A stretch of 64,000 nt of DNA from Vombatus ursinus (Eukaryota > Chordata > Mammalia > Diprotodontia > Vombatidae). The notes beneath the pieces were generated by a model. The model ran no database searches and was not told the DNA's origin. It saw only the letters and a list, made by a program, of their open reading frames with translations. Location of the stretch: assembly GCF_900497805.2 (NCBI RefSeq), contig NW_020954570.1:13267940-13331939 (forward strand), written 5' to 3'. The position numbers were made by a program, and so were the translations under genes. Shown in pieces: positions 10,121-22,535 of this stretch; position 1 is the stretch's first letter, and each line of letters starts with the position of its first letter.

Positions 10121-11585
10121 CACCAGAGATATTAATCTTCCCGAAACATATCCTACACCACAGGAACTCCAGGAACTTTGTAATGCAGACACATGAGCCA
10201 AGAGAAGTCTAGAAAGGTAAATTTATGTGGTGCTAATCTTAACATAGGAGGGAAGTGTGTCTTCAGAACCTTGATGTCTTCAAAAGGTATTGAAGAAGCA
10301 AAATAAGAAAAATAGAGGACCTGGGAGTTGATTGGTTCTAGTTTTGAAGTTTTTGGATTGGTTCTAGTTAGAATGAGAGGGAAAGTAAAAATAATACATT
10401 ATTGTAGTAAAGAGGAAGAAAGAAGTGAAACTTGCTGTTACCTCTTATATATCTAGACAACTCTAAAAACCTCTAAATAACTGGAGTTCATAAAAAGGGT
10501 ATGTAAACATGGAGAAATAAGTGGGGAGAGCAGGAGTCTGATGAACTTCAGCCATGACTGAAATGGACAAAGGAGGTTTGAATAGACATGCCTTGGAGTA
10601 GAAATATATCAAAATTTACCTCCACATTACATACTCTCATAACTCCCCAATATAAGAATCATATGCAAAAGATAAAATAATTTTGGATGTCTCCATAGGT
10701 TAAGGCATGAAAAACCCTCTAATGAGGTAGCACCTTGAGAAATTAAGAGAAACCTAATCCATAATCCCCAACTCACTCACTCAGCATTACCTTTTCCTCT
10801 AGCCTTCACAGGCTGGCAGAAGACACAACAAGCTTGCAGACTTGTGGTTTCAAATCCACTCAACAATTTCTTTGCTGTTATTGAAGTCTTTGCCAGCATG
10901 CCCCAACTCTGTGGCACAAAACTGTGGCAAACAGCAACAGAATTTGACTCTGTTCACCAACTCCCAATGCGTTGCATGTAGGAGGTGGAGGTACTGGATG
11001 GGACAGCAGTGCTCAGACAGAACCTAAAGAACAGAGGAAATTGGGACAGGGTACCAACTTGTGTGAGGTACTACACCAAACCTGAAGAAAAAGGGACAGG
11101 AATCTAGATGGAACCAGTTCTGTCTTCCTATAAATTCCTTGAGGCAGGTACTCAGGCCAATGAAAAGAGAATCCCCCAATGTGGGAAGGTGCTGAGACAA
11201 CTTTAAGGTCCAGTCCAGGAGATCTGTCAGCAAAGGTGAAAAATCAGAAAATGAGCAATAGAGGAATATAAGGGAGAAAGATTGAAATTATCAAAGATCT
11301 CTAGGTTCATTCCACAATAATAATGCAATGTCCATAATTCAAGTGTTTTAGTATGATTTGAATGGTATTGCTGCCTTCAATAGGGAAGCTTTATTACCAT
11401 GGAACCAGATGAAATCTTTCCTATTTATAATCTGCGTCCCATACAAGGACTCATGAAAATTCAGCAATAAAACACAGTGCCATCTTTAGGGAAAAAGATA
11501 AAGACCTAGAAATCAGATGTATAAAATAAATGGTCAACAGGTCAACTTGTTTTTAATCCATCATGTTTCTATGGTTCTTGGGATC
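10121..11585. other. Unassigned intergenic DNA
   Basis: About 1.46 kb with no recognised repeat, gene or RNA. Frames of 60-70 codons occur on both strands without recognisable similarity. It lies between the CR1/L2-like LINE and the tandem array and may be the oldest unique DNA here. Confidence 0.4.
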
Positions 11586-14083
11586 TTAACAAATCAAATT
11601 GAGTGCTTTCTCTAACTTCCATGGAAACCAGTTTTATTCTTCTGAGATGTATTATTCTTATCAAAAGGATAGATACAAAGGAATTGCATACAGCTCCAGG
11701 GAAACAAGATTTGCAATTCTCTTTCAGTTTTTGGAGGACCCTCTCCAAATTGTCACTGAAGTCCTATATACTATTTCAAGTTGATATTTATATAGGGAAG
11801 AAAAGCAAACCCTATGGAAACAAAGTAGTATCTAGGAATTAATGTGCCTAACTAGGAAATTGGTCCATTCCTTGAATTAAGTACATTTCATATATTCCTC
11901 ATACTTTTTATTAGTTTGATTGTTATTGCAGTCAAATGAAGACAGATTTCTCATTCAATACATGTGAATGAAATCTTGCCTTTTCTTGTGAAAATTGCCT
12001 ACAAGAGAGTAAGTGGTATTCCAGCCCCCCCACAAAAAAAACTCTGGTGGAATTTCTCCAAACTTCTATGTAAAAGTGCAAATGGGACCACATCAAACAG
12101 TCAGTCCAGTCTTTCACTTCATGCCATATTGCTGCCTATAGGAAGAATCCTGGAAACCCTGAAGGAAGTGTGCAATATACTCTATTGGAATCAGGAAATT
12201 TGGTCAATGATTTGAGATATTCCTTGACAAGGAGACTTTTGCTACATATGACCAAGTTTAGAGCAATTCATTCAGTTGGAATGACTATTCCTTTTCCATA
12301 AGAAAAAAAAAGTAATATACTCTTCAATGAGATTGAAGCTTCTATAAAAATTTTAATATATCAGCAAATCAAGCTCTGTGTTTTATATAATAACTGAAAT
12401 ATTGGTCTGAATATCCAGAATCAAATAATTGCATGGAAAATACAAGCTCCTTCTTGCTTCCTCTTTGAGACTTGTATTTTTCTCAATAAATGGCACAGGT
12501 TACTTTAAGACAAAGGAATGGCCTACTATGACTCTCATTGAGGTTTTGGAAGATGTTCTGCAAATTGCCAGTGGAAACATCCAAGTTATGATACATTTAT
12601 ACCTTTATAGGGAATAAAAGCAAAATATTTGGAAACAGACCAAATGATGTAAAGGAATTGATGTACTTAGCCAGGAAACCAATCCAATGCTTAAATTAAA
12701 TATATCACAATACTCCTCATATATTTTCCTAGTTTTATAGTTATTATAGTCAAATGAAGTGAGGTTTCTCTTTCAAATTGTTTGAATGAAGTATTGCCTT
12801 ATGTTAAAACATTTTCCTAGAAAAAAATAACTGGTATTTCAGTGGATAAAATGCAGTAGTAACTCAAAGGACTTTGATATAGTCATGGAAATCAGGGAGA
12901 AACCAGGAGGCAAATAAATGCCACAGAATTTATTGGCTTCACAACCTTTGTGTGGATATAGTTCTCGATGAGATAGATAATATACATATAAAGGAAAGAT
13001 ATAATCAGAGAAAAAAGCAAGACATTAACTCCCATACAGTTTCTTCAGGAACTTCACCAAAAATATTCATAGTCTTCCACTTCATGTCACATTACTGCCT
13101 ATGCGAGGAATCCTGGAAACACTGAAGGAAAAATACAATATGCTTTACTAAAACAAAAAAATGAGGGGCAGTTAGGCGGCACGATGTATAGAACATTGGC
13201 CCTGGAGTCAGGAGGACCTGAGATCAAATCTGGTCTCAGACACATGATACTTACTATATGTGTGATCTTAGGCAAGTCACTTAACCCCAATTGTCTCACC
13301 AAAAAATAAATAAATAAATAAATTTTTAAAAATCAAAGAATGAAGCCAATGAAATAGGATAAAAATTGAGGAAGAAGCTTTTGCTACATTTTTTATGGTT
13401 TAGAGCAACATCATTGTGATTCTCCTTAATTAAAAGAATGGTTGCCTTGCCATTAAAAAATATCTTATCCTTGGTGTGCTTGGTGCTTTTATAAGGATTT
13501 GTAGAACCTCAACAAAATAAACTACTTTTTCTAAGAAACGATTTATTGAACCAGATATTCATTTCCATGCTGAAGTCAATTAACTGCAATAAAACCTAAT
13601 AATTTTGTTTCTTTTGTGCTAGTATTGTTCTCAATTAATTTGACAAGTTACTCATATAGATGAATGGCATACTGCTCCAGGGAAGCAAGATATAAAATAA
13701 TCATTCACATTCTGAAGTATCTCCTTAAAATTGTCAGATTTGTCACACTGGTAAATATGGAGGAAGTAAAGACAAACTATTTGGTAAGAGAAAAAATATA
13801 TATTATATAGGAATTATAGTGCCTAATGAGGAATCTTGATCAATATTTAAATTATATATACTACAATGCCCCTCAAAGAGACTTCCAGTTTGTAGGTTAT
13901 TGAAGTGAAATGTAGCTGTCTTTTTTCCTTAATCCACACCAAGAAAATCTTGCTTTCTGTTGAAAAAAATTGCCTGCAAGAGGATAATTGTTATTTTAGA
14001 AAAGAAAAAGGAATAGTAAGTAAAAAAAATTGATATAGCAGTGGAAAGTGGGGAGATTGTTGATATTTCTCCTAGCAACCTTA
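11586..14083 (+). repeat. Tandem array of ~0.97 kb units, segment 1
   Basis: Head-to-tail copies of a non-coding AT-rich unit. Taking the landmark 'tttagagcaattt' as phase zero, unit borders fall at 12261 and 13403; a partial unit lies before 12261 and a truncated one after 13403. Other ordered landmarks in every unit are 'cagtgctttctctaagg', 'cagggaagcaagata', 'aggaatgattgtgcctaa', 'gcagtcaaatgaag', 'gaaattgcctgcaag' and 'attgctgcctatagg'. The first full unit holds a SINE (13164-13320). Copies differ by many substitutions and small indels, so the array is old. No coding frame is conserved between units. Confidence 0.85.
13164..13320 (+). mobile_element. tRNA-derived SINE (marsupial WSINE-type)
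   Basis: Head 'gggcagttaggcggcacga', box-B-like 'gatcaaatc', 'gtgatcttaggcaagtcac', ending in (AAAT)n. It sits inside a unit of the tandem array. Confidence 0.85.
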
Positions 14084-14288
14084 ATTCCAACTTTTGACTC
14101 ATCCAGTCTGGCATTTCACACAATGTACTTGGCATGTAAGTTAAATAAATAAGGTGACAATATATAGCCTCGTTGTATCCTTTTCCAATCTTAATCCAAT
14201 CAGTTGTTATATGTTTGATTCTAACTGTTCTTTCCAGGCTCAGGAGACAAATAAGATGATCTGTGCTCCCATTTCTTTGAGGACTTGT
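14084..14288 (-). mobile_element. BovB-like RTE reverse transcriptase fragment
   Basis: Minus-strand translation around 14090-14250 reads TTDWIKIGKGYNEAIYC then LIYLTYMP, which aligns with the remembered BovB RTE reverse-transcriptase block (TTDWFQIGKGVRQGC, LFNLYAEYI). It is a short internal piece without either end. RTE elements are the likely enzyme source for SINEs with a 'gaacaacaac' tail such as those at 46088 and 57008. Confidence 0.72.
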
Positions 14289-16167
14289 CACATTTTGTTG
14301 TGATCCACATGATAGTATTCCATCACAATCATATGCCACAACTTATTTAGTGATTCCCAAATTGATAAGCATCCCCTTGATTTTCAATTCTTTGCCACAA
14401 CAAAAAGAGCTACTATAAATATTTTGTATGTATAGTCTTTTGTCTGTATGTCTTTTTCCTTTTTCTTTGATCTCTTTGGCTTACAATTTGTAGTGGTGAG
14501 CATAGTTCCAAATTCTTCTCCAGAATGGTTGGACCAGTTCACTACTATACCAACACCTCATTAGTTTACCTGTTTTCCCACATCCCCTCAAGGATTTGTC
14601 ATTTCTGACGGCGGCAAGGTGGTATTTCAGAGTTTTTTTAATTTGTATTTCTTTAATACATACAGATTTAGAGCATTTTTAAAAATATGACTATAGATAG
14701 CTTTGATTTCTTCTTCTGAAAACTGCCTGTTCATATCCTTTGACCATTTATCAGTTGGGGAATGGTTCTCATTTTTATAAATTTGACTCAATTTTATACT
14801 CATTATATATTTGAGAATGAGGCCTTTATCAGAGAAACTTCTTGTAAAAATTTTTATATGATTTCATTTTCTATTGTACATTTTAGTAAAATACAGTTTC
14901 CCTGATTATCTTTTTAAAGTCTATTTTTGCTTTTGCTTTGTCTGAGCCCATGGTTGCTATCCCTGCCTTTTTTACTTCAGTCGAATCATAACAGGTTCTG
15001 TTCTACCCCTTTATTTTAACTTTGTGTGTGTGTTTCTTTTTCAGATGTGTCTCTTGTAAACATCATATTGTTGGATTTTAGTCTCTAATCCATTCTGCTA
15101 TCTGCTTCTGTTTTATGGGTGAGGTTATCCCATTCACAATTATGATTAATAACTGTGTATTTCCCTCCATCACATTTTCTTCTATTTCATCTCTCTCTTT
15201 CTTTATTCGTCCTTTCTCAAAAGTCTCTTTTGCATCTAACCACAGCCTCCCTTAATCCACCCACTTTTATATCATCTTCCCTTTCTATTGTTCCCTTCTC
15301 CTCCTAATTCCAAAATAGGTCAAATAGATTTCAATATACAAGTGGTATTCTTCCCTCTTTGAATGAATTCCAATGAAAGTGGGGTTCAAGCATCTACCCA
15401 TTTCCCCCTACACCATAAAAGCTCATCTTTGAGCACTTTTCTTATGTGAGAAAATTTTCCCATTCTACCTCTTCCTTCCCCCTTCTCCTAATGTATCCCT
15501 CTTTCTCACCCCTTTGGTTTTTTTTTTTTGGGCAATCATTCCAACATAATTGACTCACACCCATGCCCTCCATGTAAACTCCTTTTAACTGCCCTAAAGA
15601 TGATAAAGTTCTTAGGATATATCATCTTCCCATATAGGGATGTAAACAGTTTAATTTTACTGAGTCCTTTTAATTACCCTTTTGTGTTTATCTTTTTATA
15701 CTTCTCTTGAGTCTTCCCTTTGAATGTCAGTTTCCTATTCAATTCTGATCTTTTCATCAGGAATGCTGAGAAGTTATCTATTTCATTAAATGTCTGGATT
15801 TTTCCCCTGAAGGATTATGTTCAGTTTGATGGTAATCTTAACTCCTTTGCCTTCCAAAATATCGTATTCCAAGTCCTCTATTCCTTTAACATAGAAGCTG
15901 CTAAATCTTGTGTGATCCTGATTGTGGCTCCATGACATTTGAAATATTTCTTTTTGGCTACTTATTTTCTCCTTGACCTGGGAGCTCTGGAATTTGACTG
16001 TAATATTCCTGGGAATTTTCATTTTGGGATCTCTTGCAGCAGGTTATTGATGGAATCTTTCAATTCTATTTTGCCTTCTGGTTCTTACATATCGGGGCAG
16101 GTGTCCTTGATGAGATCTTCAAATATGATGTCTAGGCTCTTTTTTATATGACTTTCAGATAGTCCAA

Positions 16168-16385
16168 AGGCAGCTAGATGATAACCAGTGGATAGAGTGC
16201 TGGACCTGGTGTCAGGAAGAGCTGAGTTCAAATATGACCACAGACACCTACTAGCTGTGTGACACTGGGCAAGTTAACTTAACCTGTTTGCCTCACTTTC
16301 CTCATCGGTAAAATGAGCTGGAGAAGGAAATAGTAAAACCACTCCAGTATCTGCCAAGAAAATCCCCAAAAGGAGACATGAAACA
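16168..16385 (+). mobile_element. CORE-SINE (MAR1-type) inside the L1
   Basis: tRNA-like head 'aaggcagctagatgataacc', then 'ctagctgtgtgacactgggc', a core with 'cctcatcggtaaaatgagctgg' shortened here to 'ctcatcggtaaaatgagc', and a 3' part 'aagaaaatccccaaaagga' of the RTE-tailed class. Old and divergent. Confidence 0.78.
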
Positions 16386-16745
16386 GCTTAGGTGTGGACA
16401 ATATGATTGGTTGGAAATTGGGAATGCAGGTTAGCAACAACCCCTCTCTCCACGTAGGAAATTCTAATTGATTTAGTCCAACTGTAAGAATAACTAATGA
16501 TATATAGAGAACAACTTTCTTTTAGTTGTACGGGAGCGATTTGCATATAGAGATAATGGGTTTCCTTTTACTTAAAGTGATTTATAGGGAAACTGAACTT
16601 TTAAACTTAACTCAGAGAGGAAAACTGAACTTCTGTACTGATGAACTCAATTTAACTCAGAGACAGAGAAACTTGACTTAGGCAGCTAAACAAAATGTTG
16701 ACAGTGATACAGAATAGAATCAATTACAAAATAGAATCAATTTGT
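16386..16745. other. Unassigned insert in L1 ORF1
   Basis: This 0.36 kb stretch replaces the ORF1 coiled-coil coding region of the minus-strand L1. It is not L1-like and was not assigned to any family. It repeats 'aactcagaga' twice and 'gaatcaattacaaaa'-like strings. It could be a mobile insert or filler from a rearrangement. Confidence 0.4.
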
Positions 16746-17612
16746 TTTTCTCAAGGTTTTGTTTGTAGCTGTTTTCATGTTGTTGTCTTCTGAGTTTGTG
16801 TCTTGGTCTTCTCTGCCACCACAGTAATTTTTTAAGGTCAAGTTCTTCTTCTTCTTTTTTAATGTTTACTTATTTTCCAGCCTGTTTCTTGATTTTGAAT
16901 TTTATGTTAAGGTTGAGCTCTGCTCACCTAGGAGTGGAGAAGAGCTGTCCCAAGTTTGAGGCTTTGTTGTGTTGCTGTTTTCGGGGCTAGTTTTGGGAGG
17001 TCTGCAAATTTTCAGCACTTTCAAAGTGTTGTGATCAGGGAGAGATGTGGTCATTGCTTTCCTGGTCTGCAGTCTGGTCTTTACCCAGGAAGGACCCCTG
17101 CTGCCCTGCAGCTGCAAGTGCTAGCACTGCTCTTGGCTCCATAACTGTGATCAGGTCCCCCTGCCTCCTGTAGCTGCAAGCACTAGTGTTTCTTTCTGCC
17201 CTGAAACTGTGACCCAGAACTGCTTATGGGCAATAGAGTTGCCACAGTGTTAGCTGTACCCAGTGCCAGCAAAGGGTCCCCTGTAATCGCTTTCTAACCA
17301 GTTGTATGAACCCCTTACTGTCTCTGGACTGAGAGCTCCCAAAGCTGCTACCACTGCTGTTGCCTCTGTTGCTGCTGCTGCGTGCATGTACTCTGGACAA
17401 GCCTCCCCCCTCACTCCCTTGTGTCACAGACCTCTCCTACCAACCTCCTAAGTTTTCTTAGGCTGGAAAAATGTCTCACCCTAACCTTTTGTTGGCTCTG
17501 TCACTTCAAAATTTTATTTGAGATGTCATTTAAAAGTTGGTCGGAGGGGAATGTTGAGAGAGTTCAGCTGGGTTGCTGCCTTTAATTCACTATCTTGGCT
17601 CTTACCCCTGAA

Positions 17613-20600
17613 GCCATTTTTCTCTTTCAATTCATATGAATGAAATTTTGCCTTTTTTTTCGGAGAATTTTCCAAAAAGAGAATAAATGTTATTTTAGTA
17701 CTTAAAATTCAGTGGTATCCCAATATAGTGGTGGAAATGGTTGATATACTGAAATCACATAAATGATCTGTAAGACACCAGATTCATCTGCTTTCTATGG
17801 AAATGGTTTCCCATTAGTGTCCCATTCACTACATCCATGTGAAGCAAAAACATAATCCTAAAGAAAAGCAAGACACTTAGTTCCCATTATTTACTTCAAA
17901 ATCTTCCATAATCAGGCTGTGGAGCCTTCCATTTCATGTCAAATTGCCTCCTTTAAGGAAGAATCATGGAAAGTCTTTAAGAGGGTCACTATGTAATCTG
18001 TGGGAATAAAATAATGTAAATGACTTGAGATATTCCTTGAAAAAGAGACTTTGGGTCTCGTGGTTGAGAGTAATTTCCATATGATTTGACTCAATTAAAA
18101 GGAATGTTTTTTTCCATAGAAAACAAGGACATTTTACATTGGGTGTGCATGCTGCTTTCTTTAAGCATTCCTAGAACCTCAGCAAAATGAACTAAGTGTT
18201 TTCTCTAAGGAAAAAATTATTGAACTGGATTTCTGGTTCCCAAACAAAATCAAGCAACTGTCTTAGAACACAATGGTTTTGACTTAGTATCATTCTCAAT
18301 CAATGTAATAAGTTATGTCAATACAAACGATTGGCATTCTGTTCTAGGGAAGCAAGATACGTTAACACTCATTTAGTTTCTGGTACAACTTCCTCAAATT
18401 ACCAGTACTGTCACACTGATATCTAAAGGATGTACAAACAAACTTTTTGGCATGAGAAAAATTATTCTTTAGGAATGATTGTGCCTGACCAGGAATCTCT
18501 TTTATTATTAAAATTAAACATATTACTATTGAGTCTTTTCCCTCTAAATCAAGGAATTGCCTGCAATAGGCTTACAGGTATTTTACCATATAAAATGTAG
18601 TGGTAATCCAAAAGACCTTAATGTTGTTGCGGAAATAGAGGAGATACCTGAAGCCAAATTAATGACCAGATTCACCAGAATTAATCATGGGGATGATTTC
18701 AAATTCATGGAATACTTTATTTCCATGTCAAGCAAAAATTGGCAAAGCAAGACACAAATACTATCCATTTTTTTCAAGATCTTCAGCAGTTAGGCTGTGG
18801 AGTTTTCCATTTCATATCACATTGCTGCCCATAGAAGGAAAAGTAAAAAGCTTTTAAGAAGTCACTATGTAGTCTATGGGAATGAGATAAATGAAATGAA
18901 TAAGGTAAAAGACTTGGTATATGAATGAGGTAAATGAATAGGTAAATGAATATAAAAGAATAAGATAATTGACGAGATATTTCTTTGACAAAGGGACCTT
19001 TGGCCTCATGGTTGAGAATAATTTCCACGTAATTCCACTCAATTGAAAGGATTGTTATATATCAATTGAGAAAAAGGAAATTTGGGGTGTACATGTTGCT
19101 TTTATGAGCATTCTTAGAATCTCACCAAAACAGAGTACCTTCTCTAAGGAATAAATTTTTGACCTGGATCTCTAACTCCCAATTGAAATCAAACAACTGA
19201 CTGGGAACACAATGATTTTATTACTTTTGACTTTGTACTATTCTCAATCTATGAGATGAGTTATGTTACTTCAACAGAAAAGATTGACATACAGCTATGG
19301 AGAAACAAGATATATAATACTCAAACTAATTCTGAAGCACCTTTTTCAAATTGCCAATCTATAAAAGAAATTAAGGTATACCACTTGGAATTAGATAAAC
19401 TATTCGGTAGGATTGATTATGTCTAACCAGGTATCTCTTCTTTTATTTGAAATAAATATATGACAATACTCAGAATCAAATATTCTATTTTAGTATTTAT
19501 TGCAGTCAAATGAAGTTTACTTTTCCCCTCAATCCACACTGGTGAAATCTTTCTTTTGTTTAACAAATTGCCTTTAGGGGAATAACTGTTATTTTAACAA
19601 ATAAAATACAATGGTAACTCAGAGGTTCTAGACATAATGGTGAAAATGGAGGAGGTAGTTTAAGTTAAAAAAAATGACCTGGAACATACCAGATTCACTA
19701 TCTTTCTGTGGGGATTCTATTTCCAGTCAGTGGGATACTTTATGTCCATTTATTTTTTCCCACTTAATGGTATTTTATTTTTTTCTAATTACATGTAAAG
19801 ACACTTTTCAACACTCACTTTTATAAGACTGAGTTCCAATATTTTTACTCCCTCCTTCTTCCCTCTCCCCATCTCCCCAAGATGGCAAGCAATCTGATAT
19901 AGATTAGACATGTACAATCATAGTAAACATATTTCCACATTAGTCATGCTGTGAGAGAAGAATCAGAACAAAAGGGAAAAAAACATGAGAAAGAAAAAAG
20001 AAAGAGAAAATAGTACACTTTGATCTGCATTCAGACTCCATAGTTCTTTCTCTGGATGTGGATAACATTTTCCATCATGAGTCTTTTGAAATTATCTTAG
20101 ATCATTGTATTGCTGAGAAGAGCTAAGTCTATCAAAGTTGGTCATTGCACAATGTTGCTATTACTATGTATAATGTTCTCTTGGTTCTGCTTACTTCACT
20201 CAGCATCAGTTCATGTAAGTCTTTCCAAGTTTTTTCCTGAAACCTGGCTGCTCATCATTTCTTTAGCACAATAGTATTACATTACACTCACATACCACAC
20301 CTTGTTCAGCCATTCCCAAATTGACGGACATTCCTTCAGTTTCCAATTCTTGGCCACCACAAAAATAGCTGCTATAAATATGGGTCCTTTTCCTTTTTTT
20401 ATGATCTTTCCAGATATAGACATAGTAGTAGTATTGCTAGATCAAAGAGTGTGCACAGTTTTATAGCTCATTAAGCACAGTTCCAAATTGCTCTCCAGAA
20501 TGGTTGGATTAGTTCACAACTCCACCAACAATACATTAGTGTTCCAATTTCCCCACATCTTCTCCAACATTTATCATTTTCCTTTTTTGTCATATTAACC

Positions 20601-21940
20601 AAATGGATAGGTGTGAGGTGGTACATCAGAGTTGTTTTAATTTGCATTTCTCTAATCAATAGTGATTTAGAGCATTTTTAAAATTTGACTATAGATAGCT
20701 TTAATTTCATCTGAAAACTCTTTGTCCATTTAAAACAAAAGCATGCTCCTAGAGTTAAGCAAGACACTTAATTCCCGTTTCTTCTCTTCAGTCCATTCAG
20801 CAATCAGGCTGGGGAGCCTTCTATTTCATGCCATGTTTATGGGTGTAAGAAAGCCTATAAGAAGGTCAACATGTAGTCTATAGGAATGAAAGAATGTGGT
20901 CAGTGACTTGGGATATTCCTTGATAAAGGGACTTTTATTGTTTTCCTTATAATTTAGAGCAATTTCCTTGTGTTTCTACTCAATTGATTGGATTGTTGTC
21001 TTTCTACAGAAAACTAGGAAATCATACGTTTAGTGTGCATGTTGCATTTTAAAAAACATTTCTAGAAACTTAGGGGAAAAAAAAACTCATTGCTTTCCCT
21101 AAGAAAAAAATCATTGACCTGTATATCCAGTTCAATGCTGAAGCCAAGTAACTGGCTTGGAACACAATGGTTTTATTTCTTTTGGCTTTGTATGTTCTCA
21201 ACCAATAATATGAGTTACTTCAGTATAAGGGAAAACCATACTACTCCAGAGAATGAAGATACATGACATTCTTCAAATTGCCAAAACATTGATATTTATA
21301 GAGGAAATAAAGGCAAGTAATTTAGAATAAGAAAAATATTTTGTAGGAAAAATATTCTGTAGGAATGATTGCACCTAACCGGCACTCTCTTCTTCTTCTT
21401 TTTTAAAAATTAAATGTATTGCAATAGTTCTAATCAAATCTTCTAGTTTGGTCATTATTGCCATCAAATGCAGCTAGCTTTCTCTCTCAGTCCATGCTAA
21501 TGAAATTTTGCCTTTTGTTGAGGAAATTGCCTACGTGAAAACATCTGTTCTTTTAGCACATATAACTCAGTGGCAGCTCAAAGTGATATAGTATGGTAAT
21601 GGGGGAGATATATAAAGCCCAATAAGTGGCCTAGAACACAACAGATAAACTCTCTTTCTTACAATTGGTCTTTCTTATGTCCACATAAAGCAAAAATATA
21701 CTCCCAGAAGAAGTAAAAACAAAACTCCCAATCATTTTCTTGAGGACCTTTATCAATTAGTCAGTGTAACCTTCCTCTTTATATCACTTTTTTTACTTTT
21801 AGGAGCAATTGTGGAAAGCCCTTAAAAAGATCTCTATGTTGTTTAAGGGAATCAAAGAATTTTGCCAATGATGAGATATTTCTTGGTAGAGAGATACTGG
21901 GACTAAATTTCTCATGGTTTAGAGCAATTTTTTTAAAGTC
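17613..21940 (+). repeat. Tandem array of ~0.97 kb units, segment 2
   Basis: Resumes inside a unit at the 'gaatgaaattttgcc' landmark. Unit borders are near 18066, 19013, 20957 and 21922, giving periods of about 947, 963 (after removing an inserted L1) and 965. Landmarks are the same and in the same order as in segment 1. The segment stops just after the phase-zero landmark, where the 13.4 kb L1 block begins. Confidence 0.85.
19753..20722 (-). mobile_element. 5'-truncated L1 in tandem unit, with TSD
   Basis: About 0.97 kb of L1 3' end on the minus strand: T-rich tail, 3'UTR with 'caatctgatatagattag', then ORF2 C-terminus (KCWRRCGEIGTLM and CWWSCELIQPFW near 20550). The ten bases TGTCCATTTA flank it (19743-19752 and 20723-20732) and match the uninterrupted units, proving insertion into the array. 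Confidence 0.88.
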
Positions 21941-22535
21941 ATGTAAAACATATATTCTCATTAGCCATGTTCAGAAAACAAACATAAAAAGAAAAAAAAT
22001 ATGCTTCCATCTGCACTCAAAATCCATCAGTTCTCTATCTTGCTTTCTTTAGCATTTTATATTGTAAGCCCTTAGGAATTATTGTGGATCATTTTACTGA
22101 TGAGTGTAACTAAGTCCTTCATAGTTGATTATCTTTACAATATTGTTGTTATTGTGTAGATTATTCTACTGGTTCTGCTCACCTCATTTCACTTCACCAG
22201 TTCATGTAAGTCTTCTTAGGTTTTTCTGAAACCATCCTGTTATCATTTCTAACAGTACAACAGTATTCCATCACATTCATATACTATAATTTGTTCAGTC
22301 ATTCCCTAATTGTGGAGCATCTCCTCATTTTCCAATTCTTTGACACCACAAAAAAGAGCTGCTGTAAGTATTTTTGTACATATGACTCATTTTTCTTTTC
22401 TTTTCTTTTCTTTTTTAAATTCTCCTTCAGTTATAGACCTAGTAGCAGCATTGCTGGGTCAAAGTGTATGCATAGTTTTATAGCTCTTTAGTCATGGTCC
22501 CAAATTGTTTTCAAGGATGGTTAACCTAATTGCAA
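21941..22535 (-). mobile_element. L1 3' region, minus strand
   Basis: 3'UTR and ORF2 C-terminal region, starting without a poly(A). A TTTTC run lies at about 22390-22420. It may be the 3' portion of the same insertion whose 5' end is at 35352. Confidence 0.75.

Larger units (their letters stand above)
14289..17612 (-). mobile_element. L1, internally deleted, minus strand
   Basis: On the minus strand: 5' end near 17607, 5'UTR (17600-16900), ORF1 N-terminus (about 16900-16745), an unrelated 0.36 kb insert, a SINE, the ORF1 C-terminal half (16167-15740), ORF1-ORF2 linker (15740-15180), the start of the ORF2 endonuclease (15180-14880), then a jump to the ORF2 C-terminal end (14850-14289). The reverse transcriptase is missing and so is the 3'UTR. 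Confidence 0.82.
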
